This document shows, in pieces, positions 46,001 to 56,259 of a stretch of DNA of 64,000 nucleotides. Source of the stretch: Rhizobium tumorigenes (lineage in GTDB: Bacteria; Pseudomonadota; Alphaproteobacteria; Rhizobiales; Rhizobiaceae). The stretch is from contig NZ_CP117255.1 in assembly GCF_003240565.2 (NCBI RefSeq), positions 558,001 to 622,000 of the forward strand, read 5' to 3'. Positions within the stretch are counted from its first letter, which is position 1; each line of letters opens with the position of its first letter. The translations under genes were made by a program, and so were the position numbers. The notes below the pieces were generated by a model that was not told where the DNA came from, did not search any database, and saw nothing but the letters and a program-made list of their open reading frames with translations.

Positions 46001-47059
46001 ATGAAGGAAAAGAGCGCAAAACTTGCCGACGTCGCGCGGGTGGCGGAGGTCTCGCAGGGGACGGCCTCCAATGTCTTCAACCGGCCGGAGGTAGTGCGCG
46101 AACAGGTTCGCGAGCATGTCCTGAAGGTCGCTGCCGCGTTGGGCTACAGGGGGCCCGACGTAAAGGGCCGGTTGCTGCGAGCAGGGCGCGTCAATGCGAT
46201 CGGCGTGGCAACGGTCGAGCCGCTGTCATATTTTTTTGAAGATCCTTGGGCACGCGCGATCATGACGGCGATTGGCGACGTCTGCGATGAGAGTGGAACC
46301 GGGATCGCGCTGGTGTCCGCGAAAAACCAGGAAAAGCTGGCCTGGAATGTCAACAGTGCCTTGGTCGACGGGTTTATCCTGCTCTGTGTCGAAGGTGGAG
46401 AAAGGCTGGTCGACCTGACACGCCGGCGGCAGTTGCCCTTCATCGCGCTGGCGCTTGGCGAGGACGACGCCTCGGTCCCGAAGATCGGCATCGACAACAG
46501 GGCCGGTGCGGCGGCGGCGGCGCGGCATCTGGGCGAACTCGGCCACAGGAACGTTGCCATACTGGCCATCGGAAACCACGATGTTCCGCATGGGCTGTTG
46601 CCGCTTTCGCGGATCGACGAGGTTTTGGGCGGCAGCATGCGGGAGCGGATGCGTGGCTACTGGCAAGGGATGGAGACGTTCGGTATCGGGCCCGACGATA
46701 TGCCTCTCTTCGGAACGCTGAACGACCAGCCGACGGTCGAGGCTGCAATGACGGAGCTGTTCTCAAAGCCTGCGCCGCCAACTGCCGTTTTGGCCATGTC
46801 CGACCACATCGCCATTCTGGCGCTGCAGTGGCTCGCGGCTCGTGGCATCGCCGTGCCCGGCGAAGTGTCCGTGGTCGGCTTCGACGGCGTGCCGGAAGCG
46901 GCTTTGTCACAGCCCGCCTTGACGACCGTCGTCCAGCCGCTGCCGGAAATCGCGCGACGCGCGGTCGCGTCCATACTTGACGCCACCATGCCGGCGGATG
47001 GGGATGTCATGGCGGTCGATCTGGTGGTCCGCAGAAGCACAGCCGCGCCCCGGCGATAG
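46001..47059 (+). CDS. LacI family transcriptional regulator
   Basis: A 352-residue regulator. The helix-turn-helix KLADVARVAEVSQGTASNVF covers residues ~7-27. The ligand-binding domain has VPKIGIDNRAGAAAAARHLG, and GEVSVVGFDGVPEAAL. Two palindromes (45897-45910 and 45945-45958) lie 40-105 bases upstream and suggest autoregulation and control of the divergent small gene. Sugar ligand unknown. A hairpin overlaps its stop codon. Confidence 0.9.
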   Translation: MKEKSAKLADVARVAEVSQGTASNVFNRPEVVREQVREHVLKVAAALGYRGPDVKGRLLRAGRVNAIGVATVEPLSYFFEDPWARAIMTAIGDVCDESGTGIALVSAKNQEKLAWNVNSALVDGFILLCVEGGERLVDLTRRRQLPFIALALGEDDASVPKIGIDNRAGAAAAARHLGELGHRNVAILAIGNHDVPHGLLPLSRIDEVLGGSMRERMRGYWQGMETFGIGPDDMPLFGTLNDQPTVEAAMTELFSKPAPPTAVLAMSDHIAILALQWLAARGIAVPGEVSVVGFDGVPEAALSQPALTTVVQPLPEIARRAVASILDATMPADGDVMAVDLVVRRSTAAPRR

Positions 47060-47075
47060 GCGGCGGGCGCGGCTG
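47040..47075. terminator. Hairpin overlapping LacI stop
   Basis: Perfect 11-base arms CAGCCGCGCCC and GGGCGCGGCTG around a 14-base loop that contains the stop codon; lies between convergent LacI and betA genes. Confidence 0.5.
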
Positions 47076-47086
47076 TCGAAATAGGA

Positions 47087-48739
47087 TTACCGGTCGCTGA
47101 TATCAGCGCGCGGGTTGGTCCAGGGTTGCTGGTTGGAGCGGGCGAGCGGTTGGCGGCCGAGGATGTGGTCGGCGGCTTTTTCGCCGGCCATGATCGATGG
47201 GCCGTTGAGGTTGCCGTAGGTCAGCGACGGGAAGATTGACGAGTCCGCGACGCGCAGGCCGTCGAGGCCGATGACCCGGGTTTCGGGGTCGACGACGGCC
47301 ATCGGGTCGTCCTTCGATCCCATCTTGCAGGTGCCGCATGGGTGATAGGCGCTTTCCAGGTGTTCGCGCAGGAATGCGTCGATCTGCTCGTCTGAGGTCA
47401 CCTCGGCGCCCGGCTGGATTTCAGGGCCCCGGTAGTGGTCGAAAGCCTTCTGGCCGAAAATCTCACGCGTCAGCCGCACGCAGTGGCGGAATTTCTCCCA
47501 GTCTTCCGGATGGCTCATATAGTTGAAGCGGATCACCGGATCGGCCTTCGGGTCGGAGGAGCGCAGCGTCACGGCACCGCGCGATTTCGACAGGTTGTAG
47601 CCGACGTGGACCTGGAACCCGTGGCTCTTGGCGGCCGCCTTGCCGTCATAGCTGATGGCCACGGGCAGGAAATGATACTGGATGTCGGGCTGCTTGACGG
47701 CGGGCGCCGAGCGCAGGAAGGCGCAGGCCTCGAACTGGTTGGAGGTACCAAGCCCCGAGCGGGTAAAAAGCCACTGCGCCCCCGCCACGCCCTGCCAGAA
47801 CCATGGCAGCCAGGAATAGAGCGACACCGGCTTGGTCGAGACCTGCTGGAAATAGAACTCCATGTGGTCTTGCAGGTTGGCGCCGACGCCCGGCCTGTCG
47901 ACCTTCACCTCGATGCCCATCTCTTTCAGATGCGCCGCCGGCCCGATGCCCGACAGCATCAGCAGTTTTGGCGAATTGAACGAGGATGCAGCCACGATCA
48001 CTTCGCGGTTGGCCTTGACGACCTCGACCTTGCCGCCGCGCTCGATCTCGACGCCGGTGGCACGGCCGTTCTCGACGACGATCTTCCGGGCAAGGCAGCG
48101 GATCAGCGTAACGTTCGGGCGTTTCAGGGCGGGGCGTAGATAGGCATTGGCGGCAGACCAGCGTCGACCCTTGTAGATGGTCTGCTCCATCAGCCCAAAG
48201 CCTTCCTGCTTCGAGCCGTTATAGTCGTCGGTGGTCCCGAAGCCCGCCTGCTTGCCGGCCTCCACGAAGGCGTGGAACAAGGGATTGGTGAAGCCGCCGC
48301 GCTGCACATGCAGCGGCCCGTCGGTGCCGCGCCAGCCCTCTTCGCCGCCATGGCTGTTTTCCATGCGCTTGAAGTAGGGCAGCACGTCGGCATAGGCCCA
48401 GCCCCGCGCGCCAAGCTCCTCCCAGCGGTTGAAGTCCTCGGAATGGCCGCGCACATACACCATGCCGTTGATCGACGAGGAGCCGCCGAGCACCTTTCCG
48501 CGCGGCGCGGTGATCCGCCGGTTGTTGAGGTGAGGCTCCGGCTCGGAGTGATATCCCCAGTTGTAGCGATCCATGCTCATCGGCCAGGCGAGCGCCGCCG
48601 GCATCTGGATGAACGGCCCGAAGTCCGTGCCCCCATATTCCAGCACGATTACCGAATGCCTGCCGTCTTCCGACAGCCGATAAGCCATGGCCGACCCTGC
48701 CGAACCGGACCCGATGATGACGAAATCTGCTTGCTGCAT
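47087..48739 (-). CDS. betA: Choline dehydrogenase
   Basis: A 550-residue GMC oxidoreductase that oxidises choline to betaine aldehyde. The FAD-binding [13 protein letters not shown] is at residues ~10-22, the GMC signature [20 protein letters not shown] at ~78-97, and the C-terminal catalytic region contains [12 protein letters not shown]. It belongs functionally with betI-betC-betB upstream on the same strand. Here a 720-base gap containing an opposite-strand toxin-antitoxin pair separates it from betB. GGAG precedes the ATG. Confidence 0.95.
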   Translation of the reverse strand: MQQADFVIIGSGSAGSAMAYRLSEDGRHSVIVLEYGGTDFGPFIQMPAALAWPMSMDRYNWGYHSEPEPHLNNRRITAPRGKVLGGSSSINGMVYVRGHSEDFNRWEELGARGWAYADVLPYFKRMENSHGGEEGWRGTDGPLHVQRGGFTNPLFHAFVEAGKQAGFGTTDDYNGSKQEGFGLMEQTIYKGRRWSAANAYLRPALKRPNVTLIRCLARKIVVENGRATGVEIERGGKVEVVKANREVIVAASSFNSPKLLMLSGIGPAAHLKEMGIEVKVDRPGVGANLQDHMEFYFQQVSTKPVSLYSWLPWFWQGVAGAQWLFTRSGLGTSNQFEACAFLRSAPAVKQPDIQYHFLPVAISYDGKAAAKSHGFQVHVGYNLSKSRGAVTLRSSDPKADPVIRFNYMSHPEDWEKFRHCVRLTREIFGQKAFDHYRGPEIQPGAEVTSDEQIDAFLREHLESAYHPCGTCKMGSKDDPMAVVDPETRVIGLDGLRVADSSIFPSLTYGNLNGPSIMAGEKAADHILGRQPLARSNQQPWTNPRADISDR

Positions 48740-48832
48740 GGCGGCTCCAGACGTCTATTGAAAAGGGCGACAGATGTATCGCGATGCGCTATCATTGTTA
48801 CAGGCGGTATAGCTCAGGGCGATGGTGTCGGA

Positions 48833-49078
48833 ATGAGGGACGTTGTCGTATCCAGGCTTGCCGACAAAGCGCTTATGCGCATGCAGCCAAAACGGCGGCT
48901 GGCGATCATTGAAAAAGTCAAAGCCTATGCGCGCGGAGAGATTGTCGACATCAAGAAGATGAAGGGCGGAAATCTCTACCGTATCAGGGTCGGACAGGAT
49001 CGCGTCATCATCGACGACAAGGGTAGGATTGTCGTGGTCATCGATGCCGGTCCGCGGGGCAGTATCTACAAGGAGTGA
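48833..49078 (+). CDS. RelE/ParE-like toxin (type II TA)
   Basis: An 81-residue basic protein with the RelE-like pattern RRLAIIEKVKAYARGEIVDI, then KKMKGGNLYRIRVGQDRVII and VVVIDAGPRGSIYKE. It would cut mRNA at the ribosome or inhibit gyrase. The start at 48833 gives normal length. The antitoxin gene begins seven bases after its stop. The pair lies opposite to the bet genes. Confidence 0.82.
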   Translation: MRDVVVSRLADKALMRMQPKRRLAIIEKVKAYARGEIVDIKKMKGGNLYRIRVGQDRVIIDDKGRIVVVIDAGPRGSIYKE

Positions 49079-49084
49079 TCCACA

Positions 49085-49447
49085 ATGGGCGATATCAAGA
49101 GGTTCGAGATCGACGGCAAACCCTACGTGCTGTTGAGTGAAGAGGACTACGAGGATCTGGTCGATGGACTGAGAGCAAATGCTGTCCTGGCCGGGATTTC
49201 TGCAGGAGAAGAAACCTGGCCCTTGGAGATCGTTGAGGCGCGTGCCAATGGCGGAAATGCCGTTCGTATCTTCCGAAACTACCGTCGCATGACTGTAACC
49301 GAACTTGCCACGGCCGCCGGAATTTCGCAGCCTTATCTCTCTGAGATCGAGGCAGGCAAGAAAACCGGCAGTGTCGATGTGCTGAAGCGTATCGCTACAG
49401 CCCTCAAGGTCGATCTCGACGATCTCGTCGTCGACGTGGCGGACTGA
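49085..49447 (+). CDS. Antitoxin with C-terminal XRE helix-turn-helix
   Basis: A 120-residue antitoxin. The N-terminal ~60 residues (KPYVLLSEEDYEDLVDGLRA) resemble the toxin-binding part of RelB/Phd-like proteins. The C-terminal ~50 residues are an XRE helix-turn-helix (MTVTELATAAGISQPYLSEI). AAGGAG lies inside the toxin's 3' end, so the two are translated together. It should neutralise the toxin and repress the operon. The toxin-first order is like HigBA. Confidence 0.85.
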   Translation: MGDIKRFEIDGKPYVLLSEEDYEDLVDGLRANAVLAGISAGEETWPLEIVEARANGGNAVRIFRNYRRMTVTELATAAGISQPYLSEIEAGKKTGSVDVLKRIATALKVDLDDLVVDVAD

Positions 49448-49458
49448 TCCATCCATGG

Positions 49459-50922
49459 TCAATACGGCGCCTCGACCTTGCCCATTGCCACGTAGACCGT
49501 CTTCAGCTCGGAATAGTGCTCGAGCGCTGCCAGCGAATTCTCGCGGCCGAAGCCGGATTGCTTGGAGCCGCCGAAGGGGATTTCGACGGGGCAGAGATTG
49601 TAGGTGTTAATCCACAACGTGCCGGCTTCAAGCCGGTCGACGATGCGGTGGGCGCGGGTGATATCGGCGGTGAAGACGCCGCCGGAGAGGCCGAACTCTG
49701 TGCCGTTGGCCCGCGCGATCACCGTCTCTTCGTCATCGAAATCGAGGACGCACATGACTGGCCCGAAGATCTCTTCGCGGGCGATGGTCATGGTGTCGGT
49801 GACGTCGGCAAACACGGTCGGCTGGATGTAATAGCCTTCACTGCCAACGTTGTTCGGAATGCCGCCGCCGGCAACCAGCGTTGCGCCCTCGGCCTTGCCT
49901 GCCGCGATATAGGCGAGCACTTTGTCGCGCTGGGCGAGCGACACCATCGGCCCGACCTGCGTCGCCTCGTCCATGGGATTGCCGATCACCATCGCCTCGG
50001 TGCGTGCCTTCAGGCGCCTCAGGAACTCGCCCTTGATTGCGGTATGGACGAAGACGCGGGTGCCGTTCGAGCATACCTGGCCGGTCGAATAGAAGTTTCC
50101 GAGCATCGCGCCGCCGATTGCGCTGTCGATGTCGGCATCGTCGAAAACGATCAGCGGCGATTTCCCGCCGAGTTCCATCGTCACCTGCTTCAGGCTGCCG
50201 GCGGCAGCGGCGGCCACCTTGCGGCCGGTCGGCACCGAGCCGGTCAGCGACACCTTGGCGACATCGGGATGGTTGACCAGCAGCGGCCCGGTATCGCGGT
50301 CCCCCTGGATGACGTTGTAGAGGCCCTTGGGAAGCCCGGCTTCATGCAGGATTTCGGCGATCTTCAGCGCGCCCAGCGGCGTATTTTCGGATGGCTTGAA
50401 GACCATCGCATTGCCGCAGGCAAGCGCTGGCGCACCCTTCCAGCAGGCGATCTGCTGCGGGTAGTTCCACGCGCCAATGCCGACGCAGACGCCGAGCGGC
50501 ACGCGCTTGGTGTAGGCGAAGTCGCCGCCGAGCGGGATGTAGCTGCCGTTCAGGCCGGCTGCGATGACGCCGCCGAAAAACTCGAAACTGTCGGCCCCCG
50601 AGGTCGGGTCGGCGACGATCGTCTCCTGGATCGGCTTGCCGGTGTCCAGCGTCTCCAGTTCCGACAGTTCGCGATTGCGTTCCCGCATGATATCGGCGGC
50701 GCGCTTCAGGATGCGACCGCGCGCCGTCGGGCTCATAGCCGCCCATTCCGGCTGGGCACGCTTGGCAGACGCGATCGCCTTCTCGATGATGGCCGGCGTT
50801 GCCGCATGCAGCCGCGCGATGACTTCGCCGGTGGCCGGATAGAGGCTTTCGAACACCGCTCCCGCCGTATCCTCCACATATTCGCCGTCGATGAAGTGCG
50901 AGGCTTTCGGTTGGGCTTTCAT
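49459..50922 (-). CDS. betB: Betaine-aldehyde dehydrogenase
   Basis: A 487-residue NAD(P)-dependent aldehyde dehydrogenase that makes glycine betaine. The cofactor loop [13 protein letters not shown], the catalytic glutamate in [16 protein letters not shown] and the catalytic cysteine in [13 protein letters not shown] are all present. It starts one base after the betC stop, with a ribosome site (GGAGAA) inside betC, so the genes are cotranscribed. Confidence 0.95.
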   Translation of the reverse strand: MKAQPKASHFIDGEYVEDTAGAVFESLYPATGEVIARLHAATPAIIEKAIASAKRAQPEWAAMSPTARGRILKRAADIMRERNRELSELETLDTGKPIQETIVADPTSGADSFEFFGGVIAAGLNGSYIPLGGDFAYTKRVPLGVCVGIGAWNYPQQIACWKGAPALACGNAMVFKPSENTPLGALKIAEILHEAGLPKGLYNVIQGDRDTGPLLVNHPDVAKVSLTGSVPTGRKVAAAAAGSLKQVTMELGGKSPLIVFDDADIDSAIGGAMLGNFYSTGQVCSNGTRVFVHTAIKGEFLRRLKARTEAMVIGNPMDEATQVGPMVSLAQRDKVLAYIAAGKAEGATLVAGGGIPNNVGSEGYYIQPTVFADVTDTMTIAREEIFGPVMCVLDFDDEETVIARANGTEFGLSGGVFTADITRAHRIVDRLEAGTLWINTYNLCPVEIPFGGSKQSGFGRENSLAALEHYSELKTVYVAMGKVEAPY

Positions 50923-50923
50923 C

Positions 50924-52453
50924 TTATTCTCCGCGCGGATAGCGTTTGGATTCTTCGAGGGTATCGAGGTTCATGTGGTTGCGCATGTAGCGCTCCGAGG
51001 CCTTCTGCAGCGGCTGGTAGTCCCAAGGATAGTAGGAGCCGTTGCGCAGCGCCTCGTAGACGACCCAGCGCCGCGCCTGGCTTTCGCGCACGGCGGCGTC
51101 GAAGGCGCCCATGTCCCAACGTTCCTCGCGCTTGCGCCGGAACAGGGCGACGACTTCGACAAAGTCCGGATCGTCGGCGAGATTGGTGAGTTCCAGCGGG
51201 TCGGTGTCGAGGTCGTAGAGAAGGTCAGGGTCGAGCATGCAGTGGATGTATTTCCACTTGCCCTCGCGAATGCAGACGAGCGGCGCGTAGGAGCCTTCCG
51301 CCGCATATTCCATCAGCACCGGCTCGGTGCGCTCGGCGCCATTGATGACGGGCCTCAGGCTCATGCCGTCTGTCCAGGGCATGATGTCCTCCATGGATAT
51401 GCCGGCAAGGTCGGCCATGGTCGGTGTCACGTCGAGGTTGGAGGTCGGCGCCAGATGCAGGCCGGGAGTAACGCCGGGGCCGGCCATCATCAGTGGCACC
51501 CGTGCGGAGCCCTCGAAGAAGTTCATCTTGAACCAAAGCCCGCGCTCGCCGAGCATGTCGCCATGGTCGGAGCAGAACAGGATGAGCGTGTTGTCAAGCA
51601 TCCGGGTGCGCGTCAACGTGTCCATGAGCTCGCCGACCTTGTCGTCGAGATAGGAAATATTGGCGAAATAGGCCTGGCGGGAGCGGCGGATGTGCTCTTC
51701 GGTGACCTCGAAATTCTTGTAGTCGCAGGAGTGGATGATGCGTTTCGAATGCGGATCCTGCTGCTCGTCGGGCAGCATGCCGACTTCGGGCATCAGCTGA
51801 TCGCAGCCTTCATAGAGATCCCAGTATTTCCGGCGGGCGACATAGGGGTCGTGCGGATGGGTGAAGGACACCGTCAGGCACCATGGTCGGCGGCTCTGGT
51901 CGTCGTTCTCGCGGCTGAGATGATAGAGTTTCTGGTTGGCCAGAAACGCCACCTCGTCGTCATATTCCATCTGGTTGGTGATCTCGGCAATGCCGGCGCC
52001 GGTCACCGAGCCGAGATTGTGATACCACCAGTCGATGCGCTCGCCGGGCTTGCGGTAATCCGGCGTCCAGCCGAAATCGGCCGGATAGATATCCGTCGTC
52101 AGCCGTTCCTCGAAGCCGTGCAACTGGTCGGGCCCGACGAAATGCATCTTGCCGGACAGCGCCGTATAGTAGCCGGCGCGGCGAAGGTGGTGGGCGTAGG
52201 TCGGGATCGACGAGACATATTCGGCGGCATTGTCGTAGACACGGGTGCGGCTCGGCAGTTGGCCGGCCATGAACGAGGCGCGGGAAGGGGCGCAGAGCGG
52301 CGACGAAGTGTAGTTGTTGGCAAAGCGTGCCGAGCGTGCTGCCAGTGCCTTCAGGTGCGGCGCATGCAGGAACTCCGCCGGACCATCCGGAAAGAACTTT
52401 CCGTTGAGCTGGTCGACCATGATGATCAGGATATTCGGCTTGGTCTCGGTCAC
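50924..52453 (-). CDS. betC: Choline-sulfatase
   Basis: A 509-residue sulfatase that splits choline-O-sulfate to choline and sulfate. The formylglycine motif is C54-A-P-S-R58 ([15 protein letters not shown]), and metal-binding residues lie in IIMVDQLNG near the start and in SDHGDMLGE. It gives the cell both osmoprotectant precursor and sulfur. Its start overlaps the betI stop by four bases (ATGA). The bet operon with this gene is characteristic of rhizobia. Confidence 0.95.
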   Translation of the reverse strand: MTETKPNILIIMVDQLNGKFFPDGPAEFLHAPHLKALAARSARFANNYTSSPLCAPSRASFMAGQLPSRTRVYDNAAEYVSSIPTYAHHLRRAGYYTALSGKMHFVGPDQLHGFEERLTTDIYPADFGWTPDYRKPGERIDWWYHNLGSVTGAGIAEITNQMEYDDEVAFLANQKLYHLSRENDDQSRRPWCLTVSFTHPHDPYVARRKYWDLYEGCDQLMPEVGMLPDEQQDPHSKRIIHSCDYKNFEVTEEHIRRSRQAYFANISYLDDKVGELMDTLTRTRMLDNTLILFCSDHGDMLGERGLWFKMNFFEGSARVPLMMAGPGVTPGLHLAPTSNLDVTPTMADLAGISMEDIMPWTDGMSLRPVINGAERTEPVLMEYAAEGSYAPLVCIREGKWKYIHCMLDPDLLYDLDTDPLELTNLADDPDFVEVVALFRRKREERWDMGAFDAAVRESQARRWVVYEALRNGSYYPWDYQPLQKASERYMRNHMNLDTLEESKRYPRGE

Positions 52454-53049
52454 GGCGTCGATCCTTTGCCAAGGGCGGTCAGATGAGTGTTTATGTAATC
52501 TTCGGTCAACGCAATGGAGGCTTCGATACCCGTCGGCACCGAGCGCAGACTTTGCCGGATATAAAGCCCGTCGATCATCGCAGCCGCGCCTTCGGCCATG
52601 CGTTCCGCGTCATCAGCAGTGCAAAGCGGCCGGAGGTTAGCGAGCAGGTTGGAGCGCAGGCGGCGCGCATAGATCACCAGGAAGCGCCGCGTTTCCTCGG
52701 AGCGCTGCGCCTCGGCATAGAAGGCCAGCCAGGCGGCAATTGTCTCCGGGGCGAACTGGTTTGCCTGGAAGCTGACGCGGATCAGGGCCGACAGCTTTTC
52801 ACGCGGGCCTGCCGCCGCCTTGAGCGCCGTCACGGTGTCGTTGCGCAACTGGCCTAGAAGAGAGCGGATGGTTGCCTGCAGCAGCCGCTCCTTGCTGCCG
52901 AAATAATGATGGGCCAGCGCTGCCGAGACACCGGCTTCCCGGGCGATCTCGGACATGGTGACGCTCAGCGATCCGTGATCGCCGATCACCCTGAGGGCAG
53001 CGTTGACGAGCGCCTCGCGCCGCACTGGCTCCATTCCGACTTTCGGCAT
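52450..53049 (-). CDS. betI: TetR-type repressor of the bet genes
   Basis: A 199-residue TetR-family regulator. The helix-turn-helix is MSEIAREAGVSAALAHHYFG (residues ~27-46), followed by the ligand domain, which in BetI binds choline. It begins the betI-C-B unit and has AGGAG before the ATG. A palindrome typical of BetI sites lies 30 bases upstream (53080-53099). Confidence 0.93.
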   Translation of the reverse strand: MPKVGMEPVRREALVNAALRVIGDHGSLSVTMSEIAREAGVSAALAHHYFGSKERLLQATIRSLLGQLRNDTVTALKAAAGPREKLSALIRVSFQANQFAPETIAAWLAFYAEAQRSEETRRFLVIYARRLRSNLLANLRPLCTADDAERMAEGAAAMIDGLYIRQSLRSVPTGIEASIALTEDYINTHLTALGKGSTP

Positions 53050-53079
53050 CGTCGTCTCCTGATGACGATCATCGTATTT

Positions 53080-53099
53080 TTGATTGAGCCGTCAATCAA
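53080..53099. promoter_or_regulatory. Probable BetI operator
   Basis: TTGATTGA and TCAATCAA form perfect eight-base inverted arms around GCCG, in an AT-rich setting just upstream of betI. The pattern agrees with known BetI sites. Confidence 0.7.
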
Positions 53100-53219
53100 T
53101 AAAAATCGGAAAGCCTGCGAATTGATTTCGATCAGTGTGCGGGGAAGGCTTTTTGCGGTAGAATGCGTTTCAGGACGTGGATGTCGCGAGACGCAGAAGC
53201 AACAGGAACGGGTGTCGCC

Positions 53220-53768
53220 ATGGTCATGGGTTTGAACGAACTGCCGCACGCTTCCGCTCATGCCAAATGGGGCTGGTTCGTGGCGCTGGGCGTCCTGCTG
53301 TTGCTGCTCAGCGGCATTGCCTTCGGCAATCTGTTCGTCGCCACCGTCGTCTCGGTCTACTACGTCGGCATGCTGATGCTGCTGGGCGGTATCGTTTATC
53401 TGATCCATGCCTTCCAGGTGCGGGGTTGGGAACATAGCATGCCATGGATCCTCAGCGGTCTGCTCTACACGCTGGCCGGAATCTTCGCCTTCATGAACCC
53501 GTTGCCGGCCTCGGCGGTCTTTACCCTGATGCTCGCCATCGCGCTGGTGATTGCCGGCGTCCTGCGCATCTGGGTCGGCCGCAGGATGAAGCCGGCGAAG
53601 GGCTGGGGGTTCATTCTCCTTAGCGGTATCGTGACGATGGTGGCCGGCTTCGTGGTCGCGCTCGGCTGGCCTGTCAACAGCCTGTGGATACTCGGCCTGT
53701 TCCTCGCCGTCGACCTGATGTTCCAGGGCTGGACGCTGATTGCATTCGGACTTGGCCTCAGGCGCTGA
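53220..53768 (+). CDS. HdeD family / DUF308 membrane protein
   Basis: A protein of about 182 residues with six hydrophobic segments in three pairs, as in HdeD-type acid-resistance proteins. Typical features are WFVALGVLLLLLSGIAFGN, VYYVGMLMLLGGIVYLIHAF and WILSGLLYTLAGIFAFMNP. The start is uncertain among 53163, 53220 and 53226; 53220 is preferred because the domain begins soon after it. It is divergent from betI. Role in stress is suggested by family only. Confidence 0.8.
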   Translation: MVMGLNELPHASAHAKWGWFVALGVLLLLLSGIAFGNLFVATVVSVYYVGMLMLLGGIVYLIHAFQVRGWEHSMPWILSGLLYTLAGIFAFMNPLPASAVFTLMLAIALVIAGVLRIWVGRRMKPAKGWGFILLSGIVTMVAGFVVALGWPVNSLWILGLFLAVDLMFQGWTLIAFGLGLRR

Positions 53769-53894
53769 TTAGAAGAAATCGCCCGTTGGTTCCGCCTTTT
53801 GACAAGCTTGGCGCGCAGGCATAACGTGAAAACGTGGCAGCACAGCGTGAGGCCCGTACCTCCTGCCGTAAGCCGCCCTTGAGTGAACCTTGAA

Positions 53895-53913
53895 CGCAGG
53901 CATGATGCCTGCG
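53895..53913. promoter_or_regulatory. Palindrome upstream of the ParD-like gene
   Basis: CGCAGGCAT and ATGCCTGCG form nine-base perfect arms around one base, 45 bases before the ATG at 53958. A likely operator for the antitoxin, though it could also be a hairpin. Confidence 0.45.
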
Positions 53914-53957
53914 CTGATCTGGCAGTTCGGCCAGACACGGCAAAGAGAGGCGATATC

Positions 53958-54212
53958 ATGCCTATGGTCACTGTTTCCATCTCTCCAGTGCAGGTCGCCG
54001 GCATCCGCGCCGCCGTCGACAACGGCAATTACGCATCCGGCAGTGAAGTCGTGCGCGAGGCGCTGCGCATGTGGGAGGCGGCACGCAAGCGCGGCGACCT
54101 TTGCGACGCACACCACCTTGCGAAGGTTTTGCCCGACGCGGCCGGCAGTGCCGACAGGCGCGTCGCCGATATGTTTGCCGACTTCGACGCTTCAGCTGCG
54201 GCCCACAATTGA
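53958..54212 (+). CDS. ParD-like antitoxin (orphan)
   Basis: An 84-residue protein of the ParD / CC2985-type ribbon-helix-helix family, beginning MPMVTVSISPVQVAGIRAAV and continuing GNYASGSEVVREALRMWEAA. AGAGAGG precedes the ATG. No ParE-like toxin follows; the next gene is the cyclic-di-GMP protein and a terminator intervenes. It may be an orphan or have its toxin elsewhere. Confidence 0.75.
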   Translation: MPMVTVSISPVQVAGIRAAVDNGNYASGSEVVREALRMWEAARKRGDLCDAHHLAKVLPDAAGSADRRVADMFADFDASAAAHN

Positions 54213-54273
54213 AGCTGCCGCGTGAAGGCCGAAAAGCTAAACTATTCCTGCAGGTTGGTGCACGCCGGCGTGA

Positions 54274-54294
54274 AAGCCGGGATAGGGCTTTTTG
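54274..54294 (+). terminator. Terminator after the ParD-like gene
   Basis: AAAGCC pairs with GGCTTT around a seven-base loop, ending in TTTTT. A 12-base palindrome CACGCCGGCGTG precedes it at 54262-54273. Confidence 0.6.
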
Positions 54295-54385
54295 TCATCA
54301 AAACTTCACGAACCGGAAAGCTTTTGTTGACGCCTGACAACCATCTTCAACTCGAGCGACATCGCGTGAGGTAGTGGAGACGAGC

Positions 54386-56182
54386 ATGTCTGGGAGTATG
54401 GTCAAAGAGATGGCAGTGCGGCGCCATCCCTTCGATGCCGCCAGATGGACGCTCATCGAAACCGCGTTCCAGCCGATCGTCGATATCCAGACCGGGGCCA
54501 TCTTTGGCTATGAGGCGCTGATGCGCGGCCATGACCGCATCGGCTTTGCAGACCCCGTCGCGGCTCTCGACGAGGCTGAGCGCACCGGCCAGTTGTTCGG
54601 GCTCGAACAGATGATGGAGCGGCTGGCGCTCGGCGCCTTCTCCAGTCTTCCGAACCGCGCCGAGGCGACGCTTTTCCTCAATCTCGACGCTCGGCTTATT
54701 CCGCAAGGCCTGCTGCTGGTTGAGGGTTTGCTGGGGCTTTTGAAGACGCGGTCCATTCCGCCGTCTTCCGTCTGCTTCGAGTTTTCCGAGCGCTTCGACA
54801 ACAGTGCCTTTCCGGAGATCGCCGGCCTGATCGCCTACATGCGCAAGTCCGGTTTCAAGCTGGCTATCGACGATTTCGGCGTAGGTCACTCGGAAATGCG
54901 GCTGCTCTGCGACCAGGTGGTGGACTATATCAAGATCGACCGTCATTTTGTCACCGGTGCCGATACCGCGATGCGCAAACGACATTTCCTGAAAAGCGCC
55001 GTCTCCATGGCTCATATGCTCGGTGCCCGCGTCATCGCCGAAGGCATCGAGACTGAAGGCGAGCTAGCGGTTTGCCGGGATCTCGGCGTCGATATGGCCC
55101 AGGGCTGGCTCATTGCCCGGCCGATGCCCGATGTCAGCCAGTGGCATCCGCGCCTGTCGCATTTTCCGGATCACAAATCGACCGCCACGCCCCTGCAGTC
55201 GCTCGACGACATCCTCATCCGCAAGCAGATCGAGGTGCTGCCGACCGTGTTCGAAAACGAGCCGATCGACACGGTGTTCGAACTCTTCAGGCGCAATCCG
55301 CGACAGGCTTATTTCCCGGTCCTCAATGCCAACAACGAGCCGCGCGGCATTATCCACGAATACAGCCTGAAAGCCTATATCTACCAGCCTTTCGGCCGCG
55401 AGCTGCTGAAGAACAAGGCCTATGAGCGGACGATCTCGCATTTCATGGAGCCGGCGCCCGTCGTCAGCATCAACTCGACCGTCGATGACCTGATGGGAAT
55501 CTTCGCCGATGTCGACGATGCCACCTGCCTCGTCGTCATCGAGGACCTGCGCTATGCCGGCGTCGTCTCCGCGGCGTCGCTGGTCAAGGCGATGACCGAA
55601 AAGCAGCTGAAGACGGCGCAGGACCAGAACCCGCTGACCGGCCTGCCGGGGAACCATGCCATCCGCGATTTCATGCGCATGACGGCCGGCGGCACGGTCG
55701 ATGCCATCCGCTATTTCTGCTATTGCGACTTCGATGCCTTCAAGCCGTTCAACGATGCATACGGTTTCCACATCGGCGATCACGCCATCTCGCTGTTTGC
55801 AGCCCTGATGCGCCGCCATTTCCTGCTGGGCACACATTTCCTCGGCCATGTCGGCGGCGATGACTTTTTCATTGGCGTCATCGGAGGCAGCCGCGAGGAA
55901 CTGACCGAGACGCTCGACCGGCTGCGCGCCGACTTCAGCAACGATGTCGCCGCACTTTATCCGTCCGACGACAGGGAGCGTGGCTTTATTACCGGCCATG
56001 ACCGCAGCGGCGCGGAAACCATATTCTCGCTGATGCGCTGCTCTATCGGCGTCGTCGAATTGCCGGAAGGCACGGTGATCGACGACATCGGCAATGTCAG
56101 CAAGCGGATCGCCGGCCTGAAGACCAAGGCCAAGGAAAGCGCCAGCGGTCTGGTTTTCGAACAACTCTGCGAGACCAATTGA
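54386..56182 (+). CDS. EAL-CBS-GGDEF cyclic di-GMP phosphodiesterase
   Basis: A 598-residue cytoplasmic protein with three parts. Residues ~20-255 are an EAL domain with E43-A-L, D162-D163 (IDDFGVGHS), K183-I-D185 and E219/E222, so phosphodiesterase activity is likely. Residues ~270-405 look like a pair of CBS domains, possible nucleotide sensors. Residues ~410-598 are a GGDEF domain whose motif reads GGDDF (490-494), so cyclase activity is doubtful and the domain may bind GTP for regulation. The ATG at 54386 has GGAGA upstream; a GTG at 54374 is less likely. Confidence 0.88.
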   Translation: MSGSMVKEMAVRRHPFDAARWTLIETAFQPIVDIQTGAIFGYEALMRGHDRIGFADPVAALDEAERTGQLFGLEQMMERLALGAFSSLPNRAEATLFLNLDARLIPQGLLLVEGLLGLLKTRSIPPSSVCFEFSERFDNSAFPEIAGLIAYMRKSGFKLAIDDFGVGHSEMRLLCDQVVDYIKIDRHFVTGADTAMRKRHFLKSAVSMAHMLGARVIAEGIETEGELAVCRDLGVDMAQGWLIARPMPDVSQWHPRLSHFPDHKSTATPLQSLDDILIRKQIEVLPTVFENEPIDTVFELFRRNPRQAYFPVLNANNEPRGIIHEYSLKAYIYQPFGRELLKNKAYERTISHFMEPAPVVSINSTVDDLMGIFADVDDATCLVVIEDLRYAGVVSAASLVKAMTEKQLKTAQDQNPLTGLPGNHAIRDFMRMTAGGTVDAIRYFCYCDFDAFKPFNDAYGFHIGDHAISLFAALMRRHFLLGTHFLGHVGGDDFFIGVIGGSREELTETLDRLRADFSNDVAALYPSDDRERGFITGHDRSGAETIFSLMRCSIGVVELPEGTVIDDIGNVSKRIAGLKTKAKESASGLVFEQLCETN

Positions 56183-56259
56183 CGCCCCGCGACGTCGCGC
56201 CTTTTATTTCCGCTCCTGCTGACCTATGTGCGTCTCTCCCTGATGTCATGGAGAGCCAG

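Noticed and set aside
49516..52486. Very long open frames on the plus strand opposite betB and betC
   Set aside because: They mirror strongly conserved genes, have biased His/Arg/Gly/Val composition and no ribosome sites. Such antisense frames are normal in high-GC coding DNA.
53136..53175. EcfG-like promoter before the HdeD-type gene
   Set aside because: GGAAG with an 18-base spacer to CGTT departs from the consensus in both sequence and spacing.
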